DNA of 64,000 nt from Pseudoxanthomonas sp. z9 (GTDB taxonomy: Bacteria; Pseudomonadota; Gammaproteobacteria; Xanthomonadales; Xanthomonadaceae): positions 62,001 through 126,000 of the forward strand of contig NZ_VFID01000014.1 in the NCBI RefSeq assembly GCF_006542425.1, given 5' to 3'. Positions within the stretch are counted from its first letter, which is position 1. Every line of letters starts with the position of its first letter. Below the pieces are notes generated by a model, which made no database searches, had not been told where the DNA came from, and saw only the letters and a list, made by a program, of their open reading frames with translations. Below are positions 44,570 through 53,830 of this stretch, in pieces. Made by a program: the position numbers and the translations under genes.

Positions 44570-45532
44570 TCAGCCCGCGCGAAGGGCGCGCGGAGTGCCG
44601 CCGCGCGTTGCGGCGGGGTTCACGTCCTGTGCCGGATCGAACAGTGATTCGGGCAGTTCCCGGAACACCCGGGCCAGTTCCTGCAGGAACGCGGCCATGG
44701 CCGAACTGCGGCGCCACACCATCGCGATCCGCCGGCTGGGATGCGAGTCCGTGAAGCCCAGCAAGTGGATGCTGTCCGAACGCGCCACCGGCGGTTTCAC
44801 CGCCAGGGTCGGCAGCAGGGTGATGCCCACGTTGGCGGCTACCATCTGGCGCAGGGTTTCCAGGCTGGTGGCGCGGAATTCGGATTTTTCGTTGGCGCCT
44901 GAAATCCGGCACACGTCCAGCGCCTGTTCGCGCAGGCAGTGGCCATCCTCCAGCAGCAGCAACTGCTGGTCGGACAGCTCGCGAAGCGACAGTGAATCGC
45001 GCGCCGCCAGCGGATGCGCTTCCGGCACGGCCAGCAGGAACGGTTCCTCGAACAGGAATTCGGTATGCAGCTGATCGTCCTGCAGCGGCAGCGCCAGGAT
45101 GCCCGCGTCCAGCTTGCCCTCGCGCAGGCGGGACAGCAGGACGTCGCTCTTTTCCTCGATCAACAGCAGTTCCAGCTGAGGGAAGCGCGTGCGGATGCGC
45201 GGTACCACGTGCGGCAGAAGATAGGGGCCGAGGGTGGGGAAGATCCCCAGCCGCACCGTGCCAGCTTCCGGATCCTGGCTGCGGCGGGCGGCTTCCTTCA
45301 TCTGCTCGACCTCGGCCACGATGCGGCGCGCGCGATCCGCGGCGTCGCGTCCTGCTGGCGTCAGCATGACCTTGCGCGGGGCGCGTTCGACCAGCGGCAC
45401 GCCCAGTTCGTCCTCCAGCTTCTTGATCTGGGTGGACAGGGTGGGCTGGCTGACGAAACAGGCCGCCGCGGCATGGCCGAAGTGCTTGTGATCGGCCAGC
45501 GCCACCAGGTATTTCAGATCACGAAGATTCAT
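44570..45532 (-). CDS. oxyR: Hydrogen peroxide-responsive regulator OxyR
   Basis: LysR-type activator of the peroxide response. The redox-active cysteines are at the E. coli positions, C199 and C208, in EDGHCLREQALDVCRISG. The N-terminal DNA-binding domain is MNLRDLKYLVALADHKHFGHAA with QPTLSTQIKKLE. The product is 320 residues. It lies downstream of ahpF on the same strand, an order known in Xanthomonas (ahpC, then ahpF-oxyR). Its likely targets include the ahpC promoter 2.5 kb upstream. Confidence 0.96.
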   Translation of the reverse strand: MNLRDLKYLVALADHKHFGHAAAACFVSQPTLSTQIKKLEDELGVPLVERAPRKVMLTPAGRDAADRARRIVAEVEQMKEAARRSQDPEAGTVRLGIFPTLGPYLLPHVVPRIRTRFPQLELLLIEEKSDVLLSRLREGKLDAGILALPLQDDQLHTEFLFEEPFLLAVPEAHPLAARDSLSLRELSDQQLLLLEDGHCLREQALDVCRISGANEKSEFRATSLETLRQMVAANVGITLLPTLAVKPPVARSDSIHLLGFTDSHPSRRIAMVWRRSSAMAAFLQELARVFRELPESLFDPAQDVNPAATRGGTPRALRAG

Positions 45533-45669
45533 CCGGGTGAGTCCGTTGGGAAGCCGGTGGCGGGGCCCGTCCGATCCGGCGCTCGGCGCGGCGGGCTCGA
45601 CCACCCCAGAGAGTACGCCGATTCCGGGGACGCGACGCGTCCCCGGCGCAGCCCGACCGGCGGCCCGGC

Positions 45670-47256
45670 TCAGGCGACCGCGGTTTCTTCCGGCGCCTCG
45701 ACCGGGGCCGAAGTCCGGATCAGGTGATCGAACGCGCTCAGCGCGGCCTTCGAGCCCTCGCCCATGGCGATGACGATCTGCTTGTACGGGACGGTGGTCG
45801 CGTCACCGGCGGCGAACACGCCCGGCACCGAGGTGCGGCCATGCGCGTCGACCTCGATCTCGCCGCGTGGAGACAGCGCGACGGCGCCCTTCAGCCATTC
45901 GGTGTTGGGCAGCAGGCCGATCTGGACGAACACGCCTTCCAGTTCGATGCGGTGGCTGTCGCCACCGGCGCGGTCCTTGTACACCAGGCCGGTGACCTTG
46001 CTGCCGTCGCCCTGCACCTCGGTGGTTTGCGCGCTGGTGATGATGCGCACGTTCGGCAGGCTGCGCAGCTTGCGCTGCAGGACCTCGTCGGCGCGCAGCT
46101 TGTCGTCGAACTCGATCAGGGTCACGTGGTTGACGATGCCGGCGAGATCGATCGCCGCCTCGACGCCCGAGTTGCCGCCACCGATCACCGCCACCCGCTT
46201 GCCCTTGAACAGCGGACCGTCGCAATGCGGGCAGTACGCCACGCCCTTGTTGCGGTACTGGTCCTCGCCCGGGACATTCATCTGCCGCCAGCGGGCACCG
46301 GTGGAGAGAATCACCGTCTTCGCCTTCAGCGATGCACCACTGGCCAGTTGGATCTCGATCAGGTCATTGCCGGGCACCAGCTTCTCGGCGCGCTGCAGGT
46401 TCATCACGTCGACGCTGTAGTCCTTGACGTGCTGTTCCAGCGCGGCCGCCAGCTTGGGGCCTTCGGTGTAGGGCACCGAAATGAAGTTCTCGATCGCCAT
46501 GGTGTCCAGCACCTGGCCGCCGAAGCGCTCGGCCGCCACGCCGGTGCGGATGCCCTTGCGCGCGGCGTAGATGGCCGCCGCCGCGCCGGCCGGGCCGCCA
46601 CCGATTACCAGCACCTCATACGGCGCCTTGGCCTTGATCTTCTCGGCCTCGCGCGAGGCGGCGCCGGTATCGAGCTTGGCGACGATCTCTTCCACGCCCA
46701 TGCGGCCCGCGCCGAACACCTGCCCGTTGAGGAAGATGGTCGGGACCGACATGACTTCGCGCGCCTCGACCTCCTGCTGGAACAGCGCGCCGTCGATGGC
46801 GACGTGGCGGACGTTGGGATTCAGCACGCTCATCAGGTTCAGCGCCTGCACCACGTCCGGGCAGTTCTGGCAGGACAGCGAGAAATAGGTTTCGAACACG
46901 TATTCGCCGTCCAGGCCGCGGATCTGTTCGATCACGTCCTGCCCGAGCTTGGACGGATGCCCGCCGACCTGCAGCAGCGCCAGCACCAGCGAGGTGAATT
47001 CGTGGCCCAGCGGCAGGCCGGCGAAACGCAGGTGGATGTCCTGACCCGGCGTGCCCAGCGCGAACGACGGCTTGCGCTCGTTGTCGTCGCGGGATTCGGT
47101 CACGCTGATCCGATCCGAGAGCGAAACCAGGTCGGCCAGCAGCGCCTGAAGTTCCTTCGACGATTCGCTGTCGTCCAGCGACGCGGTGATCACGATCGGC
47201 CGGGTGACTTTTTCCAGGTAGGCCTTGAGCTGGGTCTTGAGGTTCGCGTCCAACAT
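45670..47256 (-). CDS. ahpF: Alkyl hydroperoxide reductase subunit F
   Basis: Flavoprotein disulfide reductase that recharges AhpC with NADH electrons. The 528-residue product has the double-thioredoxin N-domain with its CxxC (SCQNCPD, about residues 129-132), and the thioredoxin-reductase-like domain with [17 protein letters not shown] and the second CxxC in CPHCDGPL. The ATG at 47256 begins [15 protein letters not shown]. It is 209 bases downstream of ahpC, with a hairpin between. Confidence 0.95.
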   Translation of the reverse strand: MLDANLKTQLKAYLEKVTRPIVITASLDDSESSKELQALLADLVSLSDRISVTESRDDNERKPSFALGTPGQDIHLRFAGLPLGHEFTSLVLALLQVGGHPSKLGQDVIEQIRGLDGEYVFETYFSLSCQNCPDVVQALNLMSVLNPNVRHVAIDGALFQQEVEAREVMSVPTIFLNGQVFGAGRMGVEEIVAKLDTGAASREAEKIKAKAPYEVLVIGGGPAGAAAAIYAARKGIRTGVAAERFGGQVLDTMAIENFISVPYTEGPKLAAALEQHVKDYSVDVMNLQRAEKLVPGNDLIEIQLASGASLKAKTVILSTGARWRQMNVPGEDQYRNKGVAYCPHCDGPLFKGKRVAVIGGGNSGVEAAIDLAGIVNHVTLIEFDDKLRADEVLQRKLRSLPNVRIITSAQTTEVQGDGSKVTGLVYKDRAGGDSHRIELEGVFVQIGLLPNTEWLKGAVALSPRGEIEVDAHGRTSVPGVFAAGDATTVPYKQIVIAMGEGSKAALSAFDHLIRTSAPVEAPEETAVA

Positions 47257-47415
47257 GCGGGGACTCCTTGGTGAAGGCGGAAGGAAGAACACGGGTGCGG
47301 TCGGGGAGACCGCAAGGGCGTTTGCAGTAGCGGCCTGGGCCGGAGGGAGGGAGCCAGGGGAGAGAGGACTGGCGCGGCGCAGGCCGCTGGTGCAAACGTC
47401 CGTCTGCGGGGGAGA

Positions 47416-47440
47416 GCGCCCGGGCATGCAGCCCGGGCGC
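47416..47440. other. Strong hairpin between ahpC and ahpF
   Basis: A perfect 10-bp GC stem (GCGCCCGGGC and its complement) with a 5-base loop ATGCA, 26 bases after the ahpC stop. No T tract follows on the minus strand. It could partially terminate or protect the ahpC mRNA 3' end, which would give more AhpC than AhpF. Confidence 0.5.
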
Positions 47441-47465
47441 CGTTACAACGGGTACTGCGTGGAAA

Positions 47466-48029
47466 TCAGATCTTGCCGACCAGGTCCAGCGACGGGGCGA
47501 TGGTCTTGGCGCCTTCCTTCCACTTGGCCGGGCAGACCTGGCCGGGGTTGTTGGCGACGAATTGCGCGGCCTTCAGCTTGCGCAGGGTCTCGGTGACGTC
47601 GCGGGCGATCGCGTTGTCGTGGATTTCCAGGGTCTTGATCACGCCTTCCGGGTTGATGATGAAGGTGCCGCGCAGGGCCAGGCCTTCTTCCTCGATGTGC
47701 ACGCCGAAGGCGCGGGTCAGCTGGTGGGTCGGGTCGCCGACCAGCGGGAACTGGGCCTTGCCCACCGCCGGGGAGGTTTCGTGCCACACCTTGTGCGAGA
47801 AATGGGTATCCGTGGTGACGATGTACACCTCGGCGCCAGCCTTCTGGAATTCGGCGTAGTTGTCGGCGGCGTCTTCCACTTCGGTCGGGCAATTGAAGGT
47901 GAAGGCGGCCGGCATGAAGATGAGCACGGACCACTTGCCCTTCAGGGTGGCGTCGGTGACTTCGACGAACTCGCCGGCGTGGAACGCGGTGGCCTTGAAC
48001 GGCTGGACTTGGGTGTTGATCAGGGACAT
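47466..48029 (-). CDS. ahpC: Alkyl hydroperoxide reductase subunit C (peroxiredoxin)
   Basis: 2-Cys peroxiredoxin reducing hydrogen and organic peroxides. The peroxidatic Cys is C47 in AAFTFNCPTEVEDAADNY and the resolving Cys is C166 in PGQVCPAKW, matching E. coli AhpC. The product is 187 residues. A good ribosome site (AAGAGG) precedes the ATG. The AT-rich region upstream carries OxyR-like half-sites. Confidence 0.97.
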   Translation of the reverse strand: MSLINTQVQPFKATAFHAGEFVEVTDATLKGKWSVLIFMPAAFTFNCPTEVEDAADNYAEFQKAGAEVYIVTTDTHFSHKVWHETSPAVGKAQFPLVGDPTHQLTRAFGVHIEEEGLALRGTFIINPEGVIKTLEIHDNAIARDVTETLRKLKAAQFVANNPGQVCPAKWKEGAKTIAPSLDLVGKI

Positions 48030-48083
48030 CAGGTTTCCTCTTGAGGTTGCGGAAGGACAGGGGATGAAGCGACGGGAGCTAGG

Positions 48084-48150
48084 TTAATAGGCGTAGCCTA
48101 ATCAATCCAATGGATTGATAAGATTGTATCAATAGATTCTGTCTATCGAT
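48084..48150. promoter_or_regulatory. AT-rich ahpC promoter with stacked palindromes and an OxyR-like ATAG-N7-CTAT
   Basis: In GC-rich surroundings, this segment is AT rich and holds three overlapping inverted repeats. They are ATCAATCC-AAT-GGATTGAT (48101-48119), ATTGATA-N6-TATCAAT (48114-48133), and ATAG-N7-CTAT (48132-48146) with flanking ATCA/CGAT. ATAG-N7-CTAT is the core of an OxyR half-site. A TATTAA -10 candidate for ahpC lies at 48084-48089 on the minus strand. The sequences are seen directly; OxyR binding is inferred from the gene set. Confidence 0.6.
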
Positions 48151-48287
48151 TGCCGTAGTCAGCCTGCCCATCGATATGGGGACTCGATGATTCCCGGCCA
48201 AGGTCACGGGCGACTGGTACTTTCGGCAGGGGGGCACCGGTGGCGACCGGTCGTAAGTTCGAAGGCTTTCCACTGTGGGGTTCGGAG

Positions 48288-50993
48288 ATGACCGTATTGC
48301 GTCGCAGCGCGCTGGCGTGTGCATTGTTGCTGGCGGCCTCGTTGCCCGGGCAGGCGGCCGAGTCCGCGGCGGTTCCCAAGGGCCCGCTGCCGCGTACCGT
48401 GGTGCCGTCGCTGGTCAATCTCGAACTGAGGCTGGATCCGCGCCAGGAACGCTTCAGTGGCACCACCCGCATCGATGCCGAGGTCAGGGAAGCCACTTCC
48501 GTCCTGTGGATGCACGGCCGCGATCTCGACATCCGCCAGGCCACCGCGATCCTGGCCGACGGGCGCCGGGTCAAGCTGGCCGCCGAATCGGCCGACGTGT
48601 CCGGCGTGCTCAAGCTGACCGCGGCAGAATCGATTCCGGCCGGCAAGGCGGTCTTGGAAATCGTCTTCGAAGCGCCGTTCGGGCAATTGCAGGGCGCCTA
48701 TCGTGTCAAGCCGGACGGCCGCGACTACGTGGTCACCCAGATGGAACCGCTGGGGGCGCGCAACACGTTCCCCGGTTTCGACGAACCCAGTTTCAAGCAG
48801 CCCTGGGACATCACCCTGATCGTGCCGGAGCAGGACGTGGCGGTCGCCAACAGCCGCGAACTGAAAACCGAGTCGCTGGGGAATGGCTGGAAGAAGGTCA
48901 CCTTCGCTCGCACCGAGGCGCTGCCCAGTTACCTGATCGCGTTCGCGGTCGGCCCCTGGGACGTGCCGAAGGGACCGGACATTCCGGCCACCGCCATCCG
49001 CAGCACCCCGATCACGCTGCGCGGCGTGGCCGCGCACGGGCAGGGCGAACGCATGCGTTACACGCTGGACAACACGCCGGTGATCGTCACCAAGCTGGAG
49101 GAGTACTTCGGCACGCCGTATCCATTCGACAAGCTCGACAACGTCGCCGCACCCGATTTCTGGGCCGGCGCGATGGAGAACGCGGGCCTGATCGTCTATC
49201 GCGACACCCTGATGTTCCCGGACGAGAAATCCACCCCGCGCGAGCGCCAGGCGTACTGGGGCGTCAGCGCGCACGAACTGGCGCACCAGTGGTTCGGTGA
49301 CCTGGTGACGATGAAGTGGTGGGACGACCTCTGGCTCAATGAGGCCTTCGCCACCTGGATGGGCACCAAGATCACCGGCCAGCTGCAACCCGGCTTCCAC
49401 GCCGATCGCGGCCTGTTGGAAGGCGCGCTGGAGGCGATGGGCGAGGACAGCCTGGTCAGCACCCGCCGCGTGCATGAACCGATCAACGATTTCACCGAGA
49501 TCCAGTCCGCCTTCGACGGCATCACCTACCAGAAAGGCGGCGCGGTGCTGTCGATGTTCGAGACCTACATCGGCGAGACCCCGTTCCGCGACGGCATCCG
49601 CAGCTACCTGAAGGCGCACGCGCGCGGCAATGCCACCAGCGGCGATCTCATCGCGGCGGTAGCGGCGCAGAGCAAGGACCCGGCCGGTGTCGATCGCGCG
49701 TTCAAGAGCTTCATCGACCAGCCCGGCGTGCCTTACGTGAAGGTGGACGTCGACTGCGACGGCAAGACGCCTTCGCTCAAGCTGCGGCAGCAGCGCTACC
49801 TGCCGCTGGGATCGGCCGCCAGCGCCAGCCAGACCTGGGGCATGCCGTTCTGCGTGCGCTATCAGGATGGCGATCAGGTGCGTTCCGAATGCAGCCTGGT
49901 CGAACAGGCCGCCACGACCATGCCGCTGACCCAGGCCAAGAGCTGCCCGGCCTGGGTGATGCCGAACGCGCACGGCAACGGCTACTACCGGTTCGCGCTC
50001 GACGACAAGGCGGCCAGGCAATTGGCGGGCGCGTTCGCGCAACTGGACGAACGCGAGCAGCGCGTCTACGCGGATTCGCTGGAAGCGGCCTTCAAGGCCG
50101 GCAGCATCGACGCCGCCGGCTACCTGGCCGGCGTGCCGCAACTGGCCGACGCGGAGGTGCGCCAGACCGCGACCGCGCCGATGGGACAACTGGCCTGGAT
50201 GAAGGAGTACCTGGCCACGGACGATGCGCAGAAGGCTGCCGTGGCCGCCTACGCGCGCAAGATTTACGGGCCGCGCCTGCAGGCGCTGGGCCTGGAGCCC
50301 AAGGCGGGCGAAAGCGACGACACCCGTATCCTGCGCCGCACCCTGATCGGTTTCCTGTACCGCACTGGCGAAAGCCCGGAACTGGGCGAGGAACTGGTGC
50401 GCCGCGGCCGCGCGATTATCGGCCAGAAGGCCGACGGCAGCGCCGGCACCGGCAAGCTGGATCCGGAAGCGGTCCCGCGCGATCTGCGCGCGGTTTCGCT
50501 GGCCGCGGTCGCCCGCGCCGGGGATGCGGCGACCTTCGATCTGCTAGAGAAGCACCTGCGCGCGACCCAGGATGCGGCGATCCGCACGGAACTGCTGGAG
50601 GCGCTGGGCAACATGAGCGACGCGCCGCTGGCCGAGCGTGCGCGTGCCTTCATCCTGGAAAAGGGGCTGCTGCGCCGGAACGAGCTTGCGCCGCTGCTGA
50701 TGCCGCAGATGGAAGCGGAAGCGGCGCGTCCGGCCCTGCGCCAGTGGGTGGATACCCATTTCAAGACCCTGGAAGCCTCGCTGGCGCCGGCGGGCGCGCG
50801 GCTGGTTTCGGTCTATGGCGCGGGCATGTGCAGCAAGCAGGAAGCCGCGGATCTGCTGTCCCGGTTCGGCGAACGAATGAAGACCGTGGAAGGCGGCCCG
50901 CGCGCGCTGAAGCAGGAAGCGGAAAACATCGGCCTGTGCGCCGACCTGCGCGACGCGCAGCGGGGCAAGGGCTTCGGCGGCGCTTTGCAGTAA
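48288..50993 (+). CDS. M1 family aminopeptidase (secreted)
   Basis: A 901-residue zinc aminopeptidase with a signal peptide (residues about 1-23, ending GQAAESA), so probably periplasmic. It has the exopeptidase motif GAMENAG near residue 295, the zinc motif [10 protein letters not shown] near residue 328, and NEAFATWM beyond it. It is related to PepN/ERAP-type enzymes, with a C-terminal helical domain and extra cysteines (DVDCDGK, MPFCVRY, KSCPAWV). The ATG at 48288 begins the signal peptide; the frame is open 16 codons further upstream. Confidence 0.9.
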   Translation: MTVLRRSALACALLLAASLPGQAAESAAVPKGPLPRTVVPSLVNLELRLDPRQERFSGTTRIDAEVREATSVLWMHGRDLDIRQATAILADGRRVKLAAESADVSGVLKLTAAESIPAGKAVLEIVFEAPFGQLQGAYRVKPDGRDYVVTQMEPLGARNTFPGFDEPSFKQPWDITLIVPEQDVAVANSRELKTESLGNGWKKVTFARTEALPSYLIAFAVGPWDVPKGPDIPATAIRSTPITLRGVAAHGQGERMRYTLDNTPVIVTKLEEYFGTPYPFDKLDNVAAPDFWAGAMENAGLIVYRDTLMFPDEKSTPRERQAYWGVSAHELAHQWFGDLVTMKWWDDLWLNEAFATWMGTKITGQLQPGFHADRGLLEGALEAMGEDSLVSTRRVHEPINDFTEIQSAFDGITYQKGGAVLSMFETYIGETPFRDGIRSYLKAHARGNATSGDLIAAVAAQSKDPAGVDRAFKSFIDQPGVPYVKVDVDCDGKTPSLKLRQQRYLPLGSAASASQTWGMPFCVRYQDGDQVRSECSLVEQAATTMPLTQAKSCPAWVMPNAHGNGYYRFALDDKAARQLAGAFAQLDEREQRVYADSLEAAFKAGSIDAAGYLAGVPQLADAEVRQTATAPMGQLAWMKEYLATDDAQKAAVAAYARKIYGPRLQALGLEPKAGESDDTRILRRTLIGFLYRTGESPELGEELVRRGRAIIGQKADGSAGTGKLDPEAVPRDLRAVSLAAVARAGDAATFDLLEKHLRATQDAAIRTELLEALGNMSDAPLAERARAFILEKGLLRRNELAPLLMPQMEAEAARPALRQWVDTHFKTLEASLAPAGARLVSVYGAGMCSKQEAADLLSRFGERMKTVEGGPRALKQEAENIGLCADLRDAQRGKGFGGALQ

Positions 50994-51030
50994 GCTGCGC
51001 GCCCGCGCTGGGCGGGCCGCAGGTCGCGTG

Positions 51031-51882
51031 ATGGGCAGTTCCGGACAATCCGATGTAAGCCAATGCCTGTCACGGGCAGCCGGCCGTCTTCCCGCCGGGG
51101 ACGGCCGCCATGTCGCCGAGCATCTGCTCTCGCACGTGCTCGGACGGGATCGCGCCTGGCTGTTCGCGCACGCACGGGATCCGCTGGGCGCGGAAGAGCT
51201 GGCGCGCTTCGAGGCGTTGCTGGAACGTCGCATCGCCGGCGAGCCGGTGGCCTATCTGACCGGACGGCGCGGTTTCTGGACGCTGGACCTGGCGGTCGGT
51301 CCGGCTACCTTGATTCCGCGTCCGGAAACCGAACTGCTGGTGGAACTCGTGCTCGCCCGCCTTCCGATGGAAGGCGCGCCGGACGTGGCCGATCTCGGGA
51401 CCGGCAGCGGCGCGATCGCGCTGGCCGTGGCCAGCGAGCGCCCACGGGCACGGGTGGTCGCCACCGATGCCAGCACGGGCGCGCTGGCGATCGCCGAGTG
51501 CAATGCGCGTGCGCACGACATCGGCAACGTCCGATTCCTGTCGGGTGACTGGTGGCAGCCGCTGGCGGGGCAGCGCTTCGATCTGGTTGCCAGCAATCCG
51601 CCCTACATCGCCGAGGCCGATCCCCACCTGTGGCAGGGCGATCTGCGCCACGAGCCGATGTCAGCGCTGGCGTCCGGGGCCGATGGCCTGGACGCGATTC
51701 GTATCATCGTCGATGGCGCCCCGCGTCATCTGCGCGCGGACGGCTGGCTGTTGCTGGAACATGGTTGGGACCAGGGTGCGGCGATCCGCGAGCTGCTGTT
51801 GCAGGCGGGTTTCGCCGACGTCGCCACCGAGCAGGATCTGGAAGCGCGCGATCGCGTCACGCTGGGGCGCTGGCCGGGCTGA
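51031..51882 (+). CDS. prmC: Peptide chain release factor N5-glutamine methyltransferase PrmC
   Basis: Methylates the glutamine of the GGQ motif in release factors RF1/RF2. The 283-residue product has the N-terminal helical domain, then [14 protein letters not shown], the SAM loop [14 protein letters not shown], and the catalytic LVASNPPYI (NPPY). The ATG at 51031 is chosen; a GTG lies one codon upstream. It follows the M1 peptidase by 37 bases. Confidence 0.94.
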   Translation: MGSSGQSDVSQCLSRAAGRLPAGDGRHVAEHLLSHVLGRDRAWLFAHARDPLGAEELARFEALLERRIAGEPVAYLTGRRGFWTLDLAVGPATLIPRPETELLVELVLARLPMEGAPDVADLGTGSGAIALAVASERPRARVVATDASTGALAIAECNARAHDIGNVRFLSGDWWQPLAGQRFDLVASNPPYIAEADPHLWQGDLRHEPMSALASGADGLDAIRIIVDGAPRHLRADGWLLLEHGWDQGAAIRELLLQAGFADVATEQDLEARDRVTLGRWPG

Positions 51883-51952
51883 GTCGCCGCACGCGGCAGC
51901 GGGGAAAGGCCGCGCCGGCTAGAATGGGCGCCTGTTTTCCGCGGGAACCGCC

Positions 51953-52894
51953 ATGCGCACGCTCTATCCGGACATCGAACCCTACGACACCGGCACGCTG
52001 AAGGTCGACGATCGCCACACGCTGTATTACGAGCAGTGCGGCAATCCGGACGGCAAGCCGGTGGTCCTGCTGCATGGCGGCCCGGGCGGCGGCTGCAGCC
52101 CGAAGATGCGCCGCTTCCACGATCCGGCCAAGTACCGGATCATCCTGTTCGACCAGCGCGGCTCCGGGCGCTCGACGCCGCACGCGGATCTGGTCGACAA
52201 CACCACCTGGGATCTGGTCGCCGACATCGAGAAACTGCGCGAGCGGCTGGGCATCGCGCGCTGGCAGGTGTTCGGCGGCAGCTGGGGTTCGACCCTGGCG
52301 CTGGCCTATGCCGAAACCCATCCGCGGCAGGTCACGGAACTGGTCCTGCGCGGCATCTTCATGCTGCGCCGCTGGGAGCTGGAGTGGTTCTACCAGCAAG
52401 GCGCTTCGCGCCTGTTCCCGGATGCCTGGGAGCACTACCTGGCGGCGATTCCTCCTGTCGAGCGCCACGATCTGATTTCGGCCTATCACCGCCGCCTGAC
52501 TTCCGGCGATCACGCGGTGCGGCTGGCGGCCGCGCGCGCGTGGAGCGTATGGGAAGGCGCGACCAGCTTCCTGCGGGTGGATGCGGACTTCGTCAGCGGC
52601 CATGAGGACGCCGAATTCGCGCTGGCCTTCGCCCGCATCGAGAACCATTACTTCGTCAACGGTGGTTTCTTCGAGGTCGAGGACCAACTGCTGCGCGACG
52701 CATCGCGCATCGCCGACATTCCCGGTGTCATCGTGCACGGCCGCTACGACGTGGTCTGCCCGGTGGCCAATGCGTGGGAACTGCACAAGGCCTGGCCGAA
52801 GGGCCGGCTGGAGATCACGCCGACCTCGGGTCATTCCGCCTTCGAGGAAGAGAACATCGACGCGCTGGTGCGGGCCACCGACGCGTTCGCCTGA
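51953..52894 (+). CDS. pip: Proline iminopeptidase
   Basis: Alpha/beta hydrolase (peptidase S33) that removes N-terminal proline. The 313-residue product contains HGGPGGGCSPKMRRFHDP, FDQRGSGRSTPH, the nucleophile elbow GGSWGS with Ser near residue 110, and GRYDVVCPVANAW preceding the catalytic Asp/His at the C-terminus (SGHSAFEE). It is followed after 56 bases by a phnA-like gene. Confidence 0.93.
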   Translation: MRTLYPDIEPYDTGTLKVDDRHTLYYEQCGNPDGKPVVLLHGGPGGGCSPKMRRFHDPAKYRIILFDQRGSGRSTPHADLVDNTTWDLVADIEKLRERLGIARWQVFGGSWGSTLALAYAETHPRQVTELVLRGIFMLRRWELEWFYQQGASRLFPDAWEHYLAAIPPVERHDLISAYHRRLTSGDHAVRLAAARAWSVWEGATSFLRVDADFVSGHEDAEFALAFARIENHYFVNGGFFEVEDQLLRDASRIADIPGVIVHGRYDVVCPVANAWELHKAWPKGRLEITPTSGHSAFEEENIDALVRATDAFA

Positions 52895-52950
52895 TTTTTG
52901 CCCTTCGGGGTGTTTTGCCGGCGGGCCGCGGCCCGTCCCATGGAGATGAA

Positions 52951-53178
52951 ATGTCGGAAGAAGAAATCCTCGTCAAGGACAGCAACGGCACCGTGCTCGC
53001 CAATGGCGACTCGGTCACGCTGATCAAGGACCTGAAGGTGAAGGGCACCTCGGTGACGCTCAAGCGCGGCACCCTGGTCAAGAACATCCGCCTGACCGAC
53101 GACGAGGAGCTCATCGAGTGCAACGTCGACAAGGTCAAGGGCCTGGTGCTGCGTACCGAGTTCCTCAAGAAGGCCTGA
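52951..53178 (+). CDS. PhnA/YjdM C-terminal domain protein
   Basis: A 75-residue protein matching only the C-terminal PhnA domain of YjdM (VKDSNGTVLANGDSVTLIKDLKVKG, KRGTLVKNIRLTDD, KGLVLRTEFLKKA). The N-terminal zinc ribbon of full-length YjdM is absent, and there is no cysteine motif before the start. Single-domain versions exist in many bacteria, so this may be normal rather than truncated. A perfect terminator follows. Confidence 0.85.
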   Translation: MSEEEILVKDSNGTVLANGDSVTLIKDLKVKGTSVTLKRGTLVKNIRLTDDEELIECNVDKVKGLVLRTEFLKKA

Positions 53179-53217
53179 GCCCGTCCGCTCCGCCATGGCG
53201 GATGGCCGGATCAAAGG

Positions 53218-53247
53218 AAAACCCGCGCCGGATGGCGCGGGTTTTTT
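53218..53247 (+). terminator. Strong intrinsic terminator after the phnA-like gene
   Basis: Nine-bp stem (ACCCGCGCC / GGCGCGGGT) with a GGAT loop, preceded by AAA and followed by TTTTTT. This is the best terminator in the window, and it separates the phnA-like gene from the convergent PACE gene. Confidence 0.9.
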
Positions 53248-53261
53248 CATTGCGAGCCGAT

Positions 53262-53744
53262 TTACGTCCGGCCGCGCGCTTCGACGACTTCCAGCACCGG
53301 CGTCGCGTCCCGCGCCAGCCAGCGTTCGCGCAGCACGTCATAGGCCCAGTTGAAGCCCAGCGTGTAGGGCAGGAAGAACAGCAGCAGGCCGATATCGAGC
53401 ACGAACGCCTGCACCAGTCCGATCGACAGCCACCAGGCGGCCAGCGGTACGGTGGCGACGATCAGCCCCAACTCGAACAGCAGCGCGTGGATGACGCGGA
53501 CCTTCGGGGTACGCTCGAAGCCCCAGTGCCGCTGGGCGCGGTCGAAGCCGGCGGTATAGGCCATGTTCCACAGCATCGCCAGGGTCGAGACCGCCAGGGT
53601 CAGCGCGCCGGTGTGCAGCAGCGACTTGCCCAGCAACTAGGCCAGGGCCGGCGCGGACAGGGCAATGGCGAGGCCTTCGAAGGCCAATGCGTGGAGGACG
53701 CGTTCCTTCAGGCTCTTTTCGGGGGCAACGCGATTCGGGTTCAT
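53262..53744 (-). pseudogene. PACE family efflux transporter interrupted by an in-frame amber codon
   Basis: PACE proteins (AceI family) export chlorhexidine and related compounds through two pairs of membrane helices. The frame from ATG 53744 (ribosome site AGGAG eight bases before) reads KSLKERVLHALAFEGLAIALSAPALA, then TAG at 53639-53637 (codon 36), then LLGKSLLHTGALTLAVS and the rest of a normal PACE protein. The stop replaces a residue where relatives have a bulky aromatic; TGG to TAG would be one base. The conserved Glu (FEG, E23) is kept. The 124-residue downstream part alone lacks most of the first helix. Confidence 0.85.
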
Positions 53745-53792
53745 GGGGAAACTCCTGTAGAACAACAGGCGGACATTCTCATCGGCTGATAG

Positions 53793-53816
53793 GATGGATT
53801 AAAGTTGGAATCCATC
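53793..53816. promoter_or_regulatory. Inverted repeat in the PACE/LysR intergenic region
   Basis: GATGGATT at 53793-53800 and AATCCATC at 53809-53816 form a perfect 8-bp inverted repeat with an 8-base spacer between the divergent PACE and LysR genes. It is a candidate LysR-type binding site. Seen directly; the function is inferred. Confidence 0.5.
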
Positions 53817-53830
53817 GGGAAAACCGATAT

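Noticed and set aside
52951-53178. Truncated or pseudogene reading of the PhnA-like protein
   Set aside because: The C-terminal domain is complete, begins at a natural ATG, and has a strong terminator. Single-domain forms are common.
53262-53636. A complete short PACE protein starting from TTG 53636
   Set aside because: The TTG has no ribosome site, and the first half-helix would be lost. The longer frame with a good site and a single stop fits better.
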